This document shows positions 27,345 to 37,347 of a DNA stretch of 64,000 nt, piece after piece. A program made the position numbers and the translations under genes. This DNA comes from Gallaecimonas mangrovi. GTDB lineage: Bacteria; Pseudomonadota; Gammaproteobacteria; Enterobacterales; Gallaecimonadaceae. The notes under the pieces were generated by a model. That model did not search any database. It was not told the DNA's origin and saw only the letters and a list, made by a program, of their open reading frames with translations. The DNA lies in assembly GCF_003367375.1 (NCBI RefSeq), contig NZ_CP031416.1, positions 3,355,501-3,419,500 of the forward strand, read 5' to 3'. Within the stretch, counting starts at the first letter, position 1. Each line of letters begins with the position of its first letter.

Positions 27345-29552
27345 ATGCTCAACCGATTGCTGTTTTTAAACGATGAGTTGCAAACACCTGCCACGCCGTT
27401 GTGGCAAATGAGTGTGCTGCGGATCATTACCTTATCTGGCCTGCTGTTGGTATTGGGCGTCGCGGCCCATTCCAGCGTGACCGCTTGGCGACTGGGTCAG
27501 TACTACGTTTTTTATATTGTCATCGTGTTTTATGCGGTGTTGCTACTGGCCACTTTTCTTGCCAGCCGCCGCTACCAGGTTGGCCGGATATTACTTACCG
27601 GCAGCGTGGTAGCGGCGGGCCTGGTGATGCAGCTTTTTATCAGTAATTTTGCCTTGGCCAAGCTTGGGGCCATTTTCCTGTATTCACTGCCCATTTTGGT
27701 TTTGCTGCTGTGGGGGCCTAAAGCCACCTTTGTTGCTATGGCGCTAAACCTGCTGCCCTTTGGCTACCTGTTGTACGACAAACCGTTGCCCAACTGGTTT
27801 GGCATTAATCTGACACTGCCTGACACGCCCATCTACTTACAGAGCCTGCTGTTTATCTTTTTTAACCTTTGCCTCCCCTTAGGTTTGATGCGAATGCTAA
27901 AAGCCTTGAAATGGCACAACAGCCAGCAAAAACACCTTAACAAGCAGCTTAACTTTTCGATGTTGCTGTATCGGGATCTGTTTGATAACGACGCCCACCC
28001 GGCCCTTATTATTACTAGTAAAAACAAAGTGATGCGCCAAAACAAGGCGCTAAGGCATTGGCTAAAAGACCACAAAATGTCGGCCCAGGCCCTCGCCGCG
28101 GCCCTGGATATTCCAGTTGAGGACTGTACCAATGCCCCCCGCATGGTGACCCCAAAAAGCGGCAAATCTCGCATGTTGCAGCTCACCAAAACCCAAATGG
28201 CTCATAACCACTATCAGTTGCTGCTGATTGATGACATCACCGAAGCGTCGCAGCTGAAATTACAACTTGCCGACGAGCGCATTATTAACCGCCGCCTGCG
28301 CTGGCACGACTTGGCCACCGGCATGCTCAACGACAGTGGTGTCGAACACTGGCTAAGCCGAAAAAGCACTGCGGGTGTGGCGCTGATGCAGTTTTGTAAC
28401 GGCCCCGGCATTCGCCTTCGTTATGGCAAAGACGTCAAAGACTTGCTGCTGGCCAAAATCGCCAGCCGGGTTAAGGCCCTGCTACCACGTGGCTCTATTG
28501 CTGGCCGCATTGGTCGCAATACCCTGATTTTTTGCCACCCAGCGCTGGATGCCCAGGCCATGTACGGCTTTATGCAAGCCATAGAGGTACAACTTGGGCC
28601 ACAACTGGCCTTAGATGATGGCCGCAGTTTCGGCATGGAAAGACATTGGCAAATTGGCAGCCACCCGGGCTTGCTGCCCCTTGGCCACCATTTAAGTACC
28701 TTGGCCGCCCACCTTAGCACCCAGCGCTTGGTGCCTGAACAGGTGACCATGCTTGATGCTTCAGCATTAAAGCGCTTTGATTCTCATCACCAACTGATTG
28801 AAGATCTGCGCCAGGCCCTAACATCCGAAGGCCAGCTCTACCTAGACTACCAACCGCAGTGTGACACCCAAGGCAACATCGTTGCTGCCGAAGCACTACT
28901 GCGCTGGAACCACCCGGCCCAAGGCAACATCAGCCCGGCGGTTTTCATCCCGGTGGCCGAGCAAAGTGGCAACATTAACCGCTTAACCCGCTGGGTGGTT
29001 GGCCAAGCCTGTAGCCAATTAAAAGCCTGGGCCGAGCAAGGCATTAAACTGCGCATTAGCGTTAACCTGTCGGTGCTGGATTTAACCGATGAGGGCTTTA
29101 GTCATTGGCTGATCAGTTATTGCCAACAGCAACAAATTACCCCTGGCTCCTTAGAGCTGGAAATCACCGAAACCGCCCTTGCCGACCCGCAGCAAACCAG
29201 CCAGTCCCTAAAAACCCTGGCTGATGCCGGCTTCCCGTTGGCCATCGATGACTTTGGTACTGGCCATTCGTCGCTAACACGGCTAACCAGCCTGGATGCT
29301 GACATCATCAAAATCGACAGGGACTTTTTAAAAACGGTGCCCGGCCAGCCCCGCAGTGAACGCATGCTCAAAGCCATTATTGATTTATGCCGCGCCACCG
29401 GCGCCGAACCCCTGGTGGAAGGGGTGGAAACCCAGCAGCAGTTGGACTGGTTACTCGAACAAGGCTGCCGTTTCTTTCAAGGCTTTTACCTTTATAAACC
29501 GATGCCGCCGTTAACGTTGGCGCAGATCTTAAAGGCGCCCAGCCCAGCTTGA
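27345..29552 (+). CDS. membrane EAL phosphodiesterase with degenerate GGDEF domain
   Basis: This 735-residue protein has about six N-terminal transmembrane segments (to about residue 185), a short linker that may be a worn PAS domain, a GGDEF-fold region lacking the catalytic motif (AGRIGRNTLIF where GGDEF should be) and a C-terminal EAL domain. The EAL domain is intact: EAL at 516-518, the ELEITET glutamate region, DDFGTG from 635, and VEGVET. It should hydrolyse cyclic di-GMP, with the dead GGDEF region as a possible GTP or dimer regulator. A GAGAGG site directly precedes the ATG. Monocistronic. Confidence 0.9.
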   Translation: MLNRLLFLNDELQTPATPLWQMSVLRIITLSGLLLVLGVAAHSSVTAWRLGQYYVFYIVIVFYAVLLLATFLASRRYQVGRILLTGSVVAAGLVMQLFISNFALAKLGAIFLYSLPILVLLLWGPKATFVAMALNLLPFGYLLYDKPLPNWFGINLTLPDTPIYLQSLLFIFFNLCLPLGLMRMLKALKWHNSQQKHLNKQLNFSMLLYRDLFDNDAHPALIITSKNKVMRQNKALRHWLKDHKMSAQALAAALDIPVEDCTNAPRMVTPKSGKSRMLQLTKTQMAHNHYQLLLIDDITEASQLKLQLADERIINRRLRWHDLATGMLNDSGVEHWLSRKSTAGVALMQFCNGPGIRLRYGKDVKDLLLAKIASRVKALLPRGSIAGRIGRNTLIFCHPALDAQAMYGFMQAIEVQLGPQLALDDGRSFGMERHWQIGSHPGLLPLGHHLSTLAAHLSTQRLVPEQVTMLDASALKRFDSHHQLIEDLRQALTSEGQLYLDYQPQCDTQGNIVAAEALLRWNHPAQGNISPAVFIPVAEQSGNINRLTRWVVGQACSQLKAWAEQGIKLRISVNLSVLDLTDEGFSHWLISYCQQQQITPGSLELEITETALADPQQTSQSLKTLADAGFPLAIDDFGTGHSSLTRLTSLDADIIKIDRDFLKTVPGQPRSERMLKAIIDLCRATGAEPLVEGVETQQQLDWLLEQGCRFFQGFYLYKPMPPLTLAQILKAPSPA

Positions 29553-29659
29553 CCGCCAAAATTCATTAGTACCAAAATAAATAAAAGCCGCCTCAGCTTG
29601 AAATTTGCGCAAAAATACGCTCAAATAGATAGGGCACTAATAATATTAGGAGCCTTACT

Positions 29660-29854
29660 TTGTATACTTTTAAAGTCAGCAACATCCTCGGCGACCATTG
29701 TGTATCCCGTATTCAGCAAGCCATTATGGTAGGTGATGCTGAAGCTCAGGTACGCATTGACCGTGATGAAAACCAAATCACCATCGTTAGCAGCCAAAGC
29801 CGTAAAGCACTGTCGGAAGCCTTAAGTGACACCGGCTTTCCCGCCCTAGCCTAA
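29660..29854 (+). CDS. HMA-like small protein with a single cysteine
   Basis: This 64-residue protein matches the heavy-metal-associated (ferredoxin-like, CopZ-type) fold: YTFKVSNILGDHCVSRIQQAI, then VRIDRDENQITIV, then ALSEALSDTGFP. The metal-binding CxxC is reduced to one cysteine: C14 is present, but position 11 is glycine. Copper delivery by the usual two-cysteine site is therefore not expected. It starts at TTG with AGGAG 7 nt upstream, a weak start codon with a strong site. It stands alone with a terminator and has no transporter next to it. Confidence 0.75.
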   Translation: MYTFKVSNILGDHCVSRIQQAIMVGDAEAQVRIDRDENQITIVSSQSRKALSEALSDTGFPALA

Positions 29855-29921
29855 GGTGAGAGCTATGGTTAGCCTTCTAATCAAGCAAAATCATTAGAAG
29901 CCTGATAATAGCTATTACCAA

Positions 29922-29945
29922 ACCGCCCTTTATGGGCGGTTTTTC
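29922..29945 (+). terminator. rho-independent terminator after HMA-like gene
   Basis: Stem ACCGCCC/GGGCGGT with a 5-nt loop and a T run. A second weaker inverted repeat (CTTCTAAT/ATTAGAAG, 29874-29900) lies between it and the gene. Confidence 0.85.
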
Positions 29946-30139
29946 GTTTCTATGGCGCTTTTCTCCCCCGCAGCAAAGCCCCTGCCAACTGAGGCAATAT
30001 GGCTGCATTCAAGTTATCTAACGCCAGTGCCGCTGCTATGCTGCTACATGGCAAATAAACTTAAACAAGTGAAGAGCTTGCCTTGTTGAAGAAAGTGACG
30101 ACAATACGTTAGTGGTTTGTAAATTAAGGTGAAGCAACG

Positions 30140-30937
30140 ATGTACTCGCTGGAACCAAGTGACCTGTCATTACTCCTGGTAGAACCTTCCGACACCCAGC
30201 GGCGCGTGATCCTCCGCCACCTGGCCGATGAAGGCATTACTAACATTGATGCGGCTAGCGATGTTGCGCAGGCATTGGAGCTGATACGTACCAACAAACC
30301 AGACATGGTACTCAGTACCCTGCACTTTAGTGACGGCACAGCCCTCGACTTATTGCGCACGCTGCGCAGCGAAGAGGCCATCAAAGACACGCCCTTTGTA
30401 CTGGTTTCCAGTGAGCGCCGCCCAGACGAGTTGGACGCCTTTAAGCAATCTGGCATCGCCGCGATTTTGCCCAAACCCTTCAGTCATGAGCAGCTGGGGC
30501 TGGCCATTAACGCCACCTTGGATTTACTCACACCGCAAGAGCTGGAACTCACGCACTTTGACACCCATTCACTGCGGGTATTGGTGGTGGACGACAGTCG
30601 TATGGCCCGCCGCCATATCATGCGGGTATTGGATAACCTCGGCATTAGCCAAGTCACCGAGGCCGTAGACGGCGAAGACGCCATTAACCAGCTGCAAAAC
30701 CAGATGTTTGATTTAGTGGTTACCGACTACAACATGCCCAACATCAACGGCCGCGAACTGACCGAGCACATTCGCCAGCACTCTGGGCAATCGCACCTGC
30801 CGGTGTTGATGGTAACCAGTGAAGCCAGCGGCGCTCACCTGGCCAATATCGCGCAATCCGGGGTTGACGCTATCTGTGACAAACCCTTTGAACCGGCGGA
30901 AGTAAGAGCCATGCTCTACCGGTTACTCGAACAGTAA
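30140..30937 (+). CDS. response regulator with two receiver domains, first one degenerate
   Basis: This 265-residue protein is made of two CheY-like receiver domains and nothing else. The second (from about residue 148, RVLVVDDSRMARR ... VVTDYNMPN ... CDKPF) has all phosphorylation residues. In the first (LLLVEPSDTQRR ... MVLSTLHFS ... LPKPF) the phospho-acceptor aspartate is replaced by T60 and the acidic pair is eroded, so it cannot be phosphorylated normally. It probably acts through protein contact, for example with chemotaxis or cyclic-di-GMP partners. No histidine kinase is adjacent. Monocistronic. Confidence 0.88.
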   Translation: MYSLEPSDLSLLLVEPSDTQRRVILRHLADEGITNIDAASDVAQALELIRTNKPDMVLSTLHFSDGTALDLLRTLRSEEAIKDTPFVLVSSERRPDELDAFKQSGIAAILPKPFSHEQLGLAINATLDLLTPQELELTHFDTHSLRVLVVDDSRMARRHIMRVLDNLGISQVTEAVDGEDAINQLQNQMFDLVVTDYNMPNINGRELTEHIRQHSGQSHLPVLMVTSEASGAHLANIAQSGVDAICDKPFEPAEVRAMLYRLLEQ

Positions 30938-30943
30938 CCCACG

Positions 30944-30972
30944 AAAAAGGCCTGCAATAGCAGGCCTTTTTT
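30944..30972. terminator. bidirectional rho-independent terminator
   Basis: Stem AAGGCCTGC/GCAGGCCTT with a 4-nt loop AATA, with A and T tracts. It is shared by the dual-receiver gene and the convergent EamA transporter gene. Confidence 0.9.
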
Positions 30973-31867
30973 ATGTGCTGCGGCTAACAATCAGCATGGC
31001 ACCTAACACCGTTACCAAAGCCCCCAGCCAGGCCCCCTTGGCCGGGGGCTTTTTCTGCACTAACCACAACAGCGGTAAAATCAGTACCGGGCTGACCGAA
31101 CTTAGCATGGCAACCAACCCCACTTCACCGTAGCGAAGGGCGTATAAAATCAAGGTCATGCCAACACCCATCGATAAAAAGGCATTGGCGGCCACCTGCG
31201 CCAACACCGGCCAGCTTATTGGCTTAACGGCTTTGGCTAGCCGAGCGCCGCTGAACAGGAACAAAAGATGTAGCGTTAGCGCCGTTGTCATCCGCACCGC
31301 CGAGGCCGACACGGCGTCAATGTCGCCCTGCATAACCGGCTTTACCATCAAGGTGGCACTGGCCTGACACAGTGCGGACATTAACCCCAGGCCAATGCCT
31401 ACCGCCAGCTTGCCGTTATCGGCCTCCCAGTGGTGAGTTTCCCCCTCGCGGCGCCCGAAGAACACCGCCCCCATCACCCCGCTGGCCACCAAGGCGCAGC
31501 CCACCAGCGTTAAGCCTTGCAAGGTTTCGCCAAGAATGAGGTACCCCAGCACCACCGAAAACACCGAATGGCTGGCAAAAAGCACTACCGCCCGGCGCGG
31601 GCCAAGGGTATTCATGGCAGCAAAAAGTGCGGTGTCACCGATAAAGATGCCAATCACCCCAGAGAGCGCCATCACCGAAGCACCGTCCATATTCAGGCTA
31701 TGCCAGCCACCACTGATAAGTGACACCGACCACAGCATTACGCTGACACAAGCCATCCGCCAGCGCGAAAAAGCAAAGGCGCCAAGGTGGCGGGCAGCGG
31801 TGGCCGAAAACAAACTGGCAATGGCCCAGCAGCAGGCGGCAGCTAGGGCCAGAAATTCAAACAACAA
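30971..31867 (-). CDS. DMT superfamily transporter (EamA type)
   Basis: This 298-residue inner-membrane protein has ten predicted hydrophobic segments arranged as two EamA repeats. The pattern LGPRRAVVLFASHSVFSVVLGYLILGE in the first repeat and a matching SSVSPVLILPLLWLV in the second are typical. Substrate unknown; members export amino acids or other metabolites. The start is uncertain: the frame begins at TTG 31867 without a ribosome binding site, but the first hydrophobic segment begins right there. Confidence 0.85.
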   Translation of the reverse strand: MLFEFLALAAACCWAIASLFSATAARHLGAFAFSRWRMACVSVMLWSVSLISGGWHSLNMDGASVMALSGVIGIFIGDTALFAAMNTLGPRRAVVLFASHSVFSVVLGYLILGETLQGLTLVGCALVASGVMGAVFFGRREGETHHWEADNGKLAVGIGLGLMSALCQASATLMVKPVMQGDIDAVSASAVRMTTALTLHLLFLFSGARLAKAVKPISWPVLAQVAANAFLSMGVGMTLILYALRYGEVGLVAMLSSVSPVLILPLLWLVQKKPPAKGAWLGALVTVLGAMLIVSRST

Positions 31868-32118
31868 GCGGCATACTCAGCGCAGAAAAAACGCCCCAGT
31901 GTACCCAATGCGCTTTCACAGAATAAATAGCCGGCCGCAACTTTAGGCCTTGCCCGCCTGGCGGCCGCAAGCCTGGCCGGTTATGGCAAAACCACCTAAA
32001 CCCAAGCTAAAACCGCGCGGCCCGCAACAGGCCAGGCCTTGAACAATAAAGCGGGCACTGTCATCGTAAAACGTCACCGAAGCATTTCATTTTCACGTTA
32101 TCAATTTCGGAGAATACG

Positions 32119-32961
32119 ATGTCGCATCAAGCAATTAAGGCCGGCAATGTTGCCGTTGTTACCGGTGGCGCCAGCGGTATTGGTTTAGCTGCCGCCAAGG
32201 GTTTTGCCCAAGCAGGGATGAAAGTGGCCATTGTCGATTTAGCGGGTGAAGCTCTCGACGCTGCCGTTGCCGCCATTCACGCCAAGCCCGGGCAAGTACA
32301 AGCGATTGCTACCGACGTTAGCGACCGCGCCGCTGTTATTGCCGCCAAAGCACAAGCCGAAAAGCTTGGAACCATTTCGCTAGTAATGTCTAACGCCGGC
32401 CGCGAAGGCGGTGGCGACCTTTTTGCGCCAGAAGAAAATTGGCGCCGCACCTTAGATACCAACCTCTGGGGCGCCATTAACGTCACACAGGTCTTTTTGC
32501 CCGACCTGATTGCCAGCCAGGAGCCGGGCGCCATTATTTATACCGGTTCAAAGCAAGGCATAACCCTGCCGCCAGGCGACACCGCTTACAACGTGTCCAA
32601 GGCCGCGCTTCGCGCCCTGGCCGAGTCGGTAAGCCATAAACTGGTCAGTGAAACCGGCAAACGGGTTAGTGCGCATTTACTGATCCCCGGTTTTACCTAC
32701 ACCGGCTTTACCAAAGCCAAGGGTGTAAAGGAAAAGCCAGCCGGCGCCTGGACACCCGAGCAAGTGACCGACTTTATGTTCAAAGGCATCAACAATGGCG
32801 ACTTCTATCTGTTGTGCCCCGACAACGAGGTGGACAGGGCAACCGACCTAAAACGCATTTATTGGGGGCTTGGCGATATTCTGGAAAATCGCCCGGCGCT
32901 CTCTCGCTGGCACCCCGAGCACAGTGAGGCGTTCACGCAGTACATGAAAAAGGCGGATTAA
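32119..32961 (+). CDS. SDR family NAD(P)-dependent oxidoreductase
   Basis: This 280-residue classical short-chain dehydrogenase has cofactor motif TGGASGIG near the N-terminus, NAG (in MSNAGREGG), a catalytic serine in IIYTGSKQG, and the YNVSK active-site tyrosine and lysine. An aspartate at the end of the second strand (AIVDLAG) favours NAD over NADP. Substrate unknown. It has a GGAG site 6 nt before the ATG and is transcribed alone; about 250 bp upstream hold no gene. Confidence 0.9.
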   Translation: MSHQAIKAGNVAVVTGGASGIGLAAAKGFAQAGMKVAIVDLAGEALDAAVAAIHAKPGQVQAIATDVSDRAAVIAAKAQAEKLGTISLVMSNAGREGGGDLFAPEENWRRTLDTNLWGAINVTQVFLPDLIASQEPGAIIYTGSKQGITLPPGDTAYNVSKAALRALAESVSHKLVSETGKRVSAHLLIPGFTYTGFTKAKGVKEKPAGAWTPEQVTDFMFKGINNGDFYLLCPDNEVDRATDLKRIYWGLGDILENRPALSRWHPEHSEAFTQYMKKAD

Positions 32962-32988
32962 CCACCTCGCCCGGCAGCAGGCCGCTGG

Positions 32989-33531
32989 CTAGCGCAGCGC
33001 CTGTTCTTGTTCGGCGATTTGCCAAAGCCGGTCTTTTTCATCCAGGGCGTCGTCTTTTTCGGCGCGCTCGGTATCGCGCTTTTCTTTAATGCGCTCATAG
33101 GCGGCTTTCATCGACGGGCAACTAGGCCCAGGCGGCAGCGCCGCCACGTCTTTTTTCAGCGCTTTAATCATGTCGATAACATGCTGGCGATGCAGGTATT
33201 CGTGCTGTTTGATGTGCTGAAAAAACGCCTGCCAGCGCGGCGCTAAATCGCGGGGGACATTCTGCCAGTCAGGCAAACTGATGGTGACCTTCAGGGTGAC
33301 CTGCATGGCGCTTATCCAGCAGTATTGGTCGTTACTGGCAAAAGCCAGTTTGTATGCACCTTGCCATTGGGTCTGCGCCCAAGCTTTATTGCCCTTGCCA
33401 GGCCGGTTACGTACCACCTCAATCAGCTGCGGCCAACTGTCGGTTTTAATGGCGTAATACTGCACCTGCTCGCGAAAATGCACGTCAGGGTCATAAAAAG
33501 GCGCGGCAGCAAGAAACCATAATGCCAGCAT
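32989..33531 (-). CDS. DUF922 family protein (putative zinc protease)
   Basis: This 180-residue protein has a short hydrophobic start, then a domain with HEYLHRQH in the helix after W.....PRW..F...I..HE, the pattern of DUF922 proteins that are presumed zinc-dependent proteases (HExxH). Three cysteines are present. The C-terminal 45 residues are charged and coiled. The signal-like start lacks basic residues, so export is uncertain. Only a weak AAGAG precedes the ATG. Confidence 0.75.
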   Translation of the reverse strand: MLALWFLAAAPFYDPDVHFREQVQYYAIKTDSWPQLIEVVRNRPGKGNKAWAQTQWQGAYKLAFASNDQYCWISAMQVTLKVTISLPDWQNVPRDLAPRWQAFFQHIKQHEYLHRQHVIDMIKALKKDVAALPPGPSCPSMKAAYERIKEKRDTERAEKDDALDEKDRLWQIAEQEQALR

Positions 33532-33575
33532 CGGTTGCGCTCTTTTAGGGTAATGAAATAACCATAACAGCTAAC

Positions 33576-33601
33576 AAAAAGGCCGCAAATGCGGCCTTTT
33601 T
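33576..33601 (-). terminator. rho-independent terminator after frmA-fghA
   Basis: Stem GGCCGC/GCGGCC with a 4-nt loop AAAT, flanked by five A and five T, 15 nt after the fghA stop. It insulates the operon from the DUF922 gene. Confidence 0.88.
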
Positions 33602-33615
33602 AACTGCGCTTGGCG

Positions 33616-34437
33616 CTATTTAAGTTGGGCGGCATGAAAGCGCAGGTGCGCTTCGATAAAGCTGGCCACAAAAAAATAGGAATGGTCATAACCGGCCTGG
33701 CGATGAAGCGCCAACTCAGAGCCGCTACGCTTGGCTGCGTCTTCCAGCGACGTCACCAATAACTGCTCTTCTAAAAAGTTGTCGCTAAGGCCCACATCCA
33801 CTCGGATCGGCCACGGCGCCTTGGCGTCACCCAGCAAGGTAGCGGCGTCATAGGATGCCCAGTTGGCAGTGTCATCACCCAAGTAGGCGCTAAAAGCCTT
33901 TTTACCCCAGGGGCAAGCCATGGGATGACAAATGGGTGAAAACGCCGACACCGACCCATAAAAGCCGCGGTTACGCAGCGCCAGCACCAGTGCACCATGG
34001 CCGCCCATGGAGTGGCCACTAATACCGCGCCGCTCGCCAAGGCCCAGCGCCTCAACCAAGGGCGGCAGCTCTTTAACCACGTAGTCGTCCATGCGGTAGT
34101 GCTCGGCCCAGGGCGCTTGGGTGGCATTGACATAAAAACCGGCCCCTTGGCCCAAGTCGTAACCGTCGTCGTTAGCCACCGCCTCGCCGCGCGGGCTGGT
34201 GTCGGGGGCAACAATGGCAAGCCCAAGCTCCGCCGCTGCCCGCTGGGCACCGGCTTTTTGCACAAAGTTTTCGTCGCTGCAGGTCAGCCCCGACAACCAG
34301 TAAAGCACCGGCGTGTCGCGGTTAAACCCCGGCGGCAGAAACACCGACAAGGTCATGTTGCAGCCAAGCACCGAAGAGTGATGCTGATAGCGGCGCTGCT
34401 CGCCGCCAAAGCAAAGGTGGCTATCAATCAGTTCCAT
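33616..34437 (-). CDS. fghA: S-formylglutathione hydrolase
   Basis: This 273-residue alpha/beta hydrolase (esterase D family) releases formate and glutathione from S-formylglutathione, the second step of glutathione-dependent formaldehyde detoxification. The nucleophile serine lies in SGHSMGGHGAL, the oxyanion region in YWLSGLTCSDENF, and the family's PDTSPRGE segment is present. The gene follows frmA by 9 nt with AAGGAG, so the two are one operon. Cytoplasmic. Confidence 0.95.
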   Translation of the reverse strand: MELIDSHLCFGGEQRRYQHHSSVLGCNMTLSVFLPPGFNRDTPVLYWLSGLTCSDENFVQKAGAQRAAAELGLAIVAPDTSPRGEAVANDDGYDLGQGAGFYVNATQAPWAEHYRMDDYVVKELPPLVEALGLGERRGISGHSMGGHGALVLALRNRGFYGSVSAFSPICHPMACPWGKKAFSAYLGDDTANWASYDAATLLGDAKAPWPIRVDVGLSDNFLEEQLLVTSLEDAAKRSGSELALHRQAGYDHSYFFVASFIEAHLRFHAAQLK

Positions 34438-34446
34438 GTTGGCTCC

Positions 34447-35577
<1,131 letters not shown>

Positions 35578-35650
35578 TTAGGCCATTGTATTGTGGTCTG
35601 AGGCTGAGATAATCACCTCAACAACAAAACAGATTTTCTATACAGTAAAG

Positions 35651-36523
35651 ATGAGCAAATTTGACGGCTTAGAAGCCTTAGTGGCAGTGGTAGAGCAGCA
35701 AAGCCTGTCTGGTGCGGCCCGCAAGCTTGGGGTGTCGGTGGCCCACATTAGCCGCCAGCTAAAGGCGTTAGAGCAGCGCCTGGGTAGCCAACTGATTAAA
35801 CGTACCACCCGCCAATTGATGGTGACTGACTCCGGCGAGCTTTACTACCAACATGCTCGCGGTTTGTTAGATGGCTTGGAAAAAGCCGAAGATGCGGTGA
35901 CAACCCTGGAAGGCACCTTACAAGGAAGGCTGCGCATTACCGCCTCTACCGCCTTTGGTGAGCGCTATGTTGCCCCGGCAGTGATGAGCTTTTTGGCGCA
36001 ATACCCGGCCCTTAAAATTGACCTTATTCTGACCAACGACAACCTCGACCTGGTTGCCGACAGCATTGACTTGGCCATTCGTTTAGGAAACCTCGAAGAC
36101 TCCAGCCACATAGCCCACAAGCTGGCGCCAAGAAAGCTCTACATCTGCGCCAGCCCTGGCTATTTTGCCAAGCATGCAGCTCCGCAAACCGCCAGCGAAC
36201 TTGCCCAGCACAGCTGCCTATTGGGCACCTTGGGTTATTGGGAAAGCCGCCAAGGACCATTACAGCTGGATGCAAGGCTGCGCATTAATTCCGGGCAAGT
36301 GCTGCTTGATGCGGCCCTTGATGGCCTAGGCATAGTGCAGCTACCCGACTACTACGTGCAGCCTTACCTTGAAAGCGGCCAGCTTATTGAAGTGCTGGCA
36401 AGCCTTAGGCCAAAAGACAGCGCGGTGTGGGCGCTGCACCCGGCAAGATTGGCGCAAACCCCAAGAGTGGCCCGCTTTGTAAGCCACTTAGCAGCGCACC
36501 TAAAGGCGCAAGGGTTTGTCTGA
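35651..36523 (+). CDS. LysR-type regulator, probable regulator of frmA-fghA
   Basis: This 290-residue LysR-family activator has an N-terminal helix-turn-helix (VVEQQSLSGAARKLGVSVAHISRQLKALEQRLG) and a C-terminal substrate-binding domain. It starts at ATG 35651; the longer in-frame start at 35591 would add 20 non-homologous residues. It is divergent from frmA across about 90 bp, the usual layout for a LysR regulator and its target. Control of formaldehyde detoxification is therefore inferred; no operator was identified. Confidence 0.9.
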   Translation: MSKFDGLEALVAVVEQQSLSGAARKLGVSVAHISRQLKALEQRLGSQLIKRTTRQLMVTDSGELYYQHARGLLDGLEKAEDAVTTLEGTLQGRLRITASTAFGERYVAPAVMSFLAQYPALKIDLILTNDNLDLVADSIDLAIRLGNLEDSSHIAHKLAPRKLYICASPGYFAKHAAPQTASELAQHSCLLGTLGYWESRQGPLQLDARLRINSGQVLLDAALDGLGIVQLPDYYVQPYLESGQLIEVLASLRPKDSAVWALHPARLAQTPRVARFVSHLAAHLKAQGFV

Positions 36524-36645
36524 TGGTTTAGCCAATAGTGGCTGTCAGCGAAGGCCATTGCGCGGTTAAAACACTTGAGTCCGGCAACACAGATCCCGGA
36601 CAATGCCGACATCACAACTAAGATATTGCAAGGCTCACGTCGTTA

Positions 36646-37347
36646 ATGCGCCTGATGTTGCTTTTACTGGTACTGGCTTTTACCGCCAGCCCCAGCTTTG
36701 CCGTAGAAAGTTTTAGTAAAGCCAAACGCTTGGCCACAGAACTTTATAAACAACACCCCGAAACCATCTATTGCGGTTGCCGCATCGATTGGCACGGTAA
36801 AAAAGGTGTGCCACAGCTAAACAGTTGCGGCTATCAGGTGCGCAAGCAGCCGCGCCGTGCTAACCGTATTGAATGGGAACATGTCATGCCGGCTTGGGAG
36901 TTTGGCCATCAACTGCAGTGCTGGCAAAAAGGTGGCCGCCGCGACTGTAAAAAAGATGGCCGCTTTGAGCGCATGGAAGGTGACTTGCACAACCTGGCGC
37001 CCGCCATTGGTGAAGTCAACGGCGACCGTTCCAACTACCACTTTTCGGCCTGGAACCAGCAGCCCAAACAATATGGCGCTTGCACCATGGTGGTGGACTT
37101 TAAAGACCGCCGCGCCATGCCGCCCAAACGCGCCCGCGGCGTGATTGCCCGCACCTATTTTTATATGCAAAAACAATACGGCATTCGCCTTTCCCGCCAG
37201 CAACAGCAGTTGTTTAAGGCCTGGAACAAGCTCTACCCTGTGGATAGCTGGGAGTGTCGGCGCAACCAAGAAATTAAAACCCTGCAAGGGAACGACAACC
37301 CCTTTGTTACCCAGGCTTGCCTGAATATGGCCCGCAAGGAGAAATAA
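36646..37347 (+). CDS. endA: endonuclease I (periplasmic/secreted DNase)
   Basis: This 233-residue His-Cys-type nuclease of the EndA/Vvn family has a signal peptide (cleavage after SFA), the catalytic segment [14 protein letters not shown] and the metal-ligand region [18 protein letters not shown]. Several cysteines ([22 protein letters not shown]) support disulfides in the mature protein. Its TAA overlaps the rsmE ATG (TAATG). It heads a run of genes in the same order as in E. coli. Confidence 0.94.
   Translation: MRLMLLLLVLAFTASPSFAVESFSKAKRLATELYKQHPETIYCGCRIDWHGKKGVPQLNSCGYQVRKQPRRANRIEWEHVMPAWEFGHQLQCWQKGGRRDCKKDGRFERMEGDLHNLAPAIGEVNGDRSNYHFSAWNQQPKQYGACTMVVDFKDRRAMPPKRARGVIARTYFYMQKQYGIRLSRQQQQLFKAWNKLYPVDSWECRRNQEIKTLQGNDNPFVTQACLNMARKEK

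Noticed and set aside
29865..29897. 10-codon leader-like ORF after the HMA-like gene
   Set aside because: The ATG has only a weak site, no gene follows that it could regulate, and it overlaps an inverted repeat; chance is more likely.
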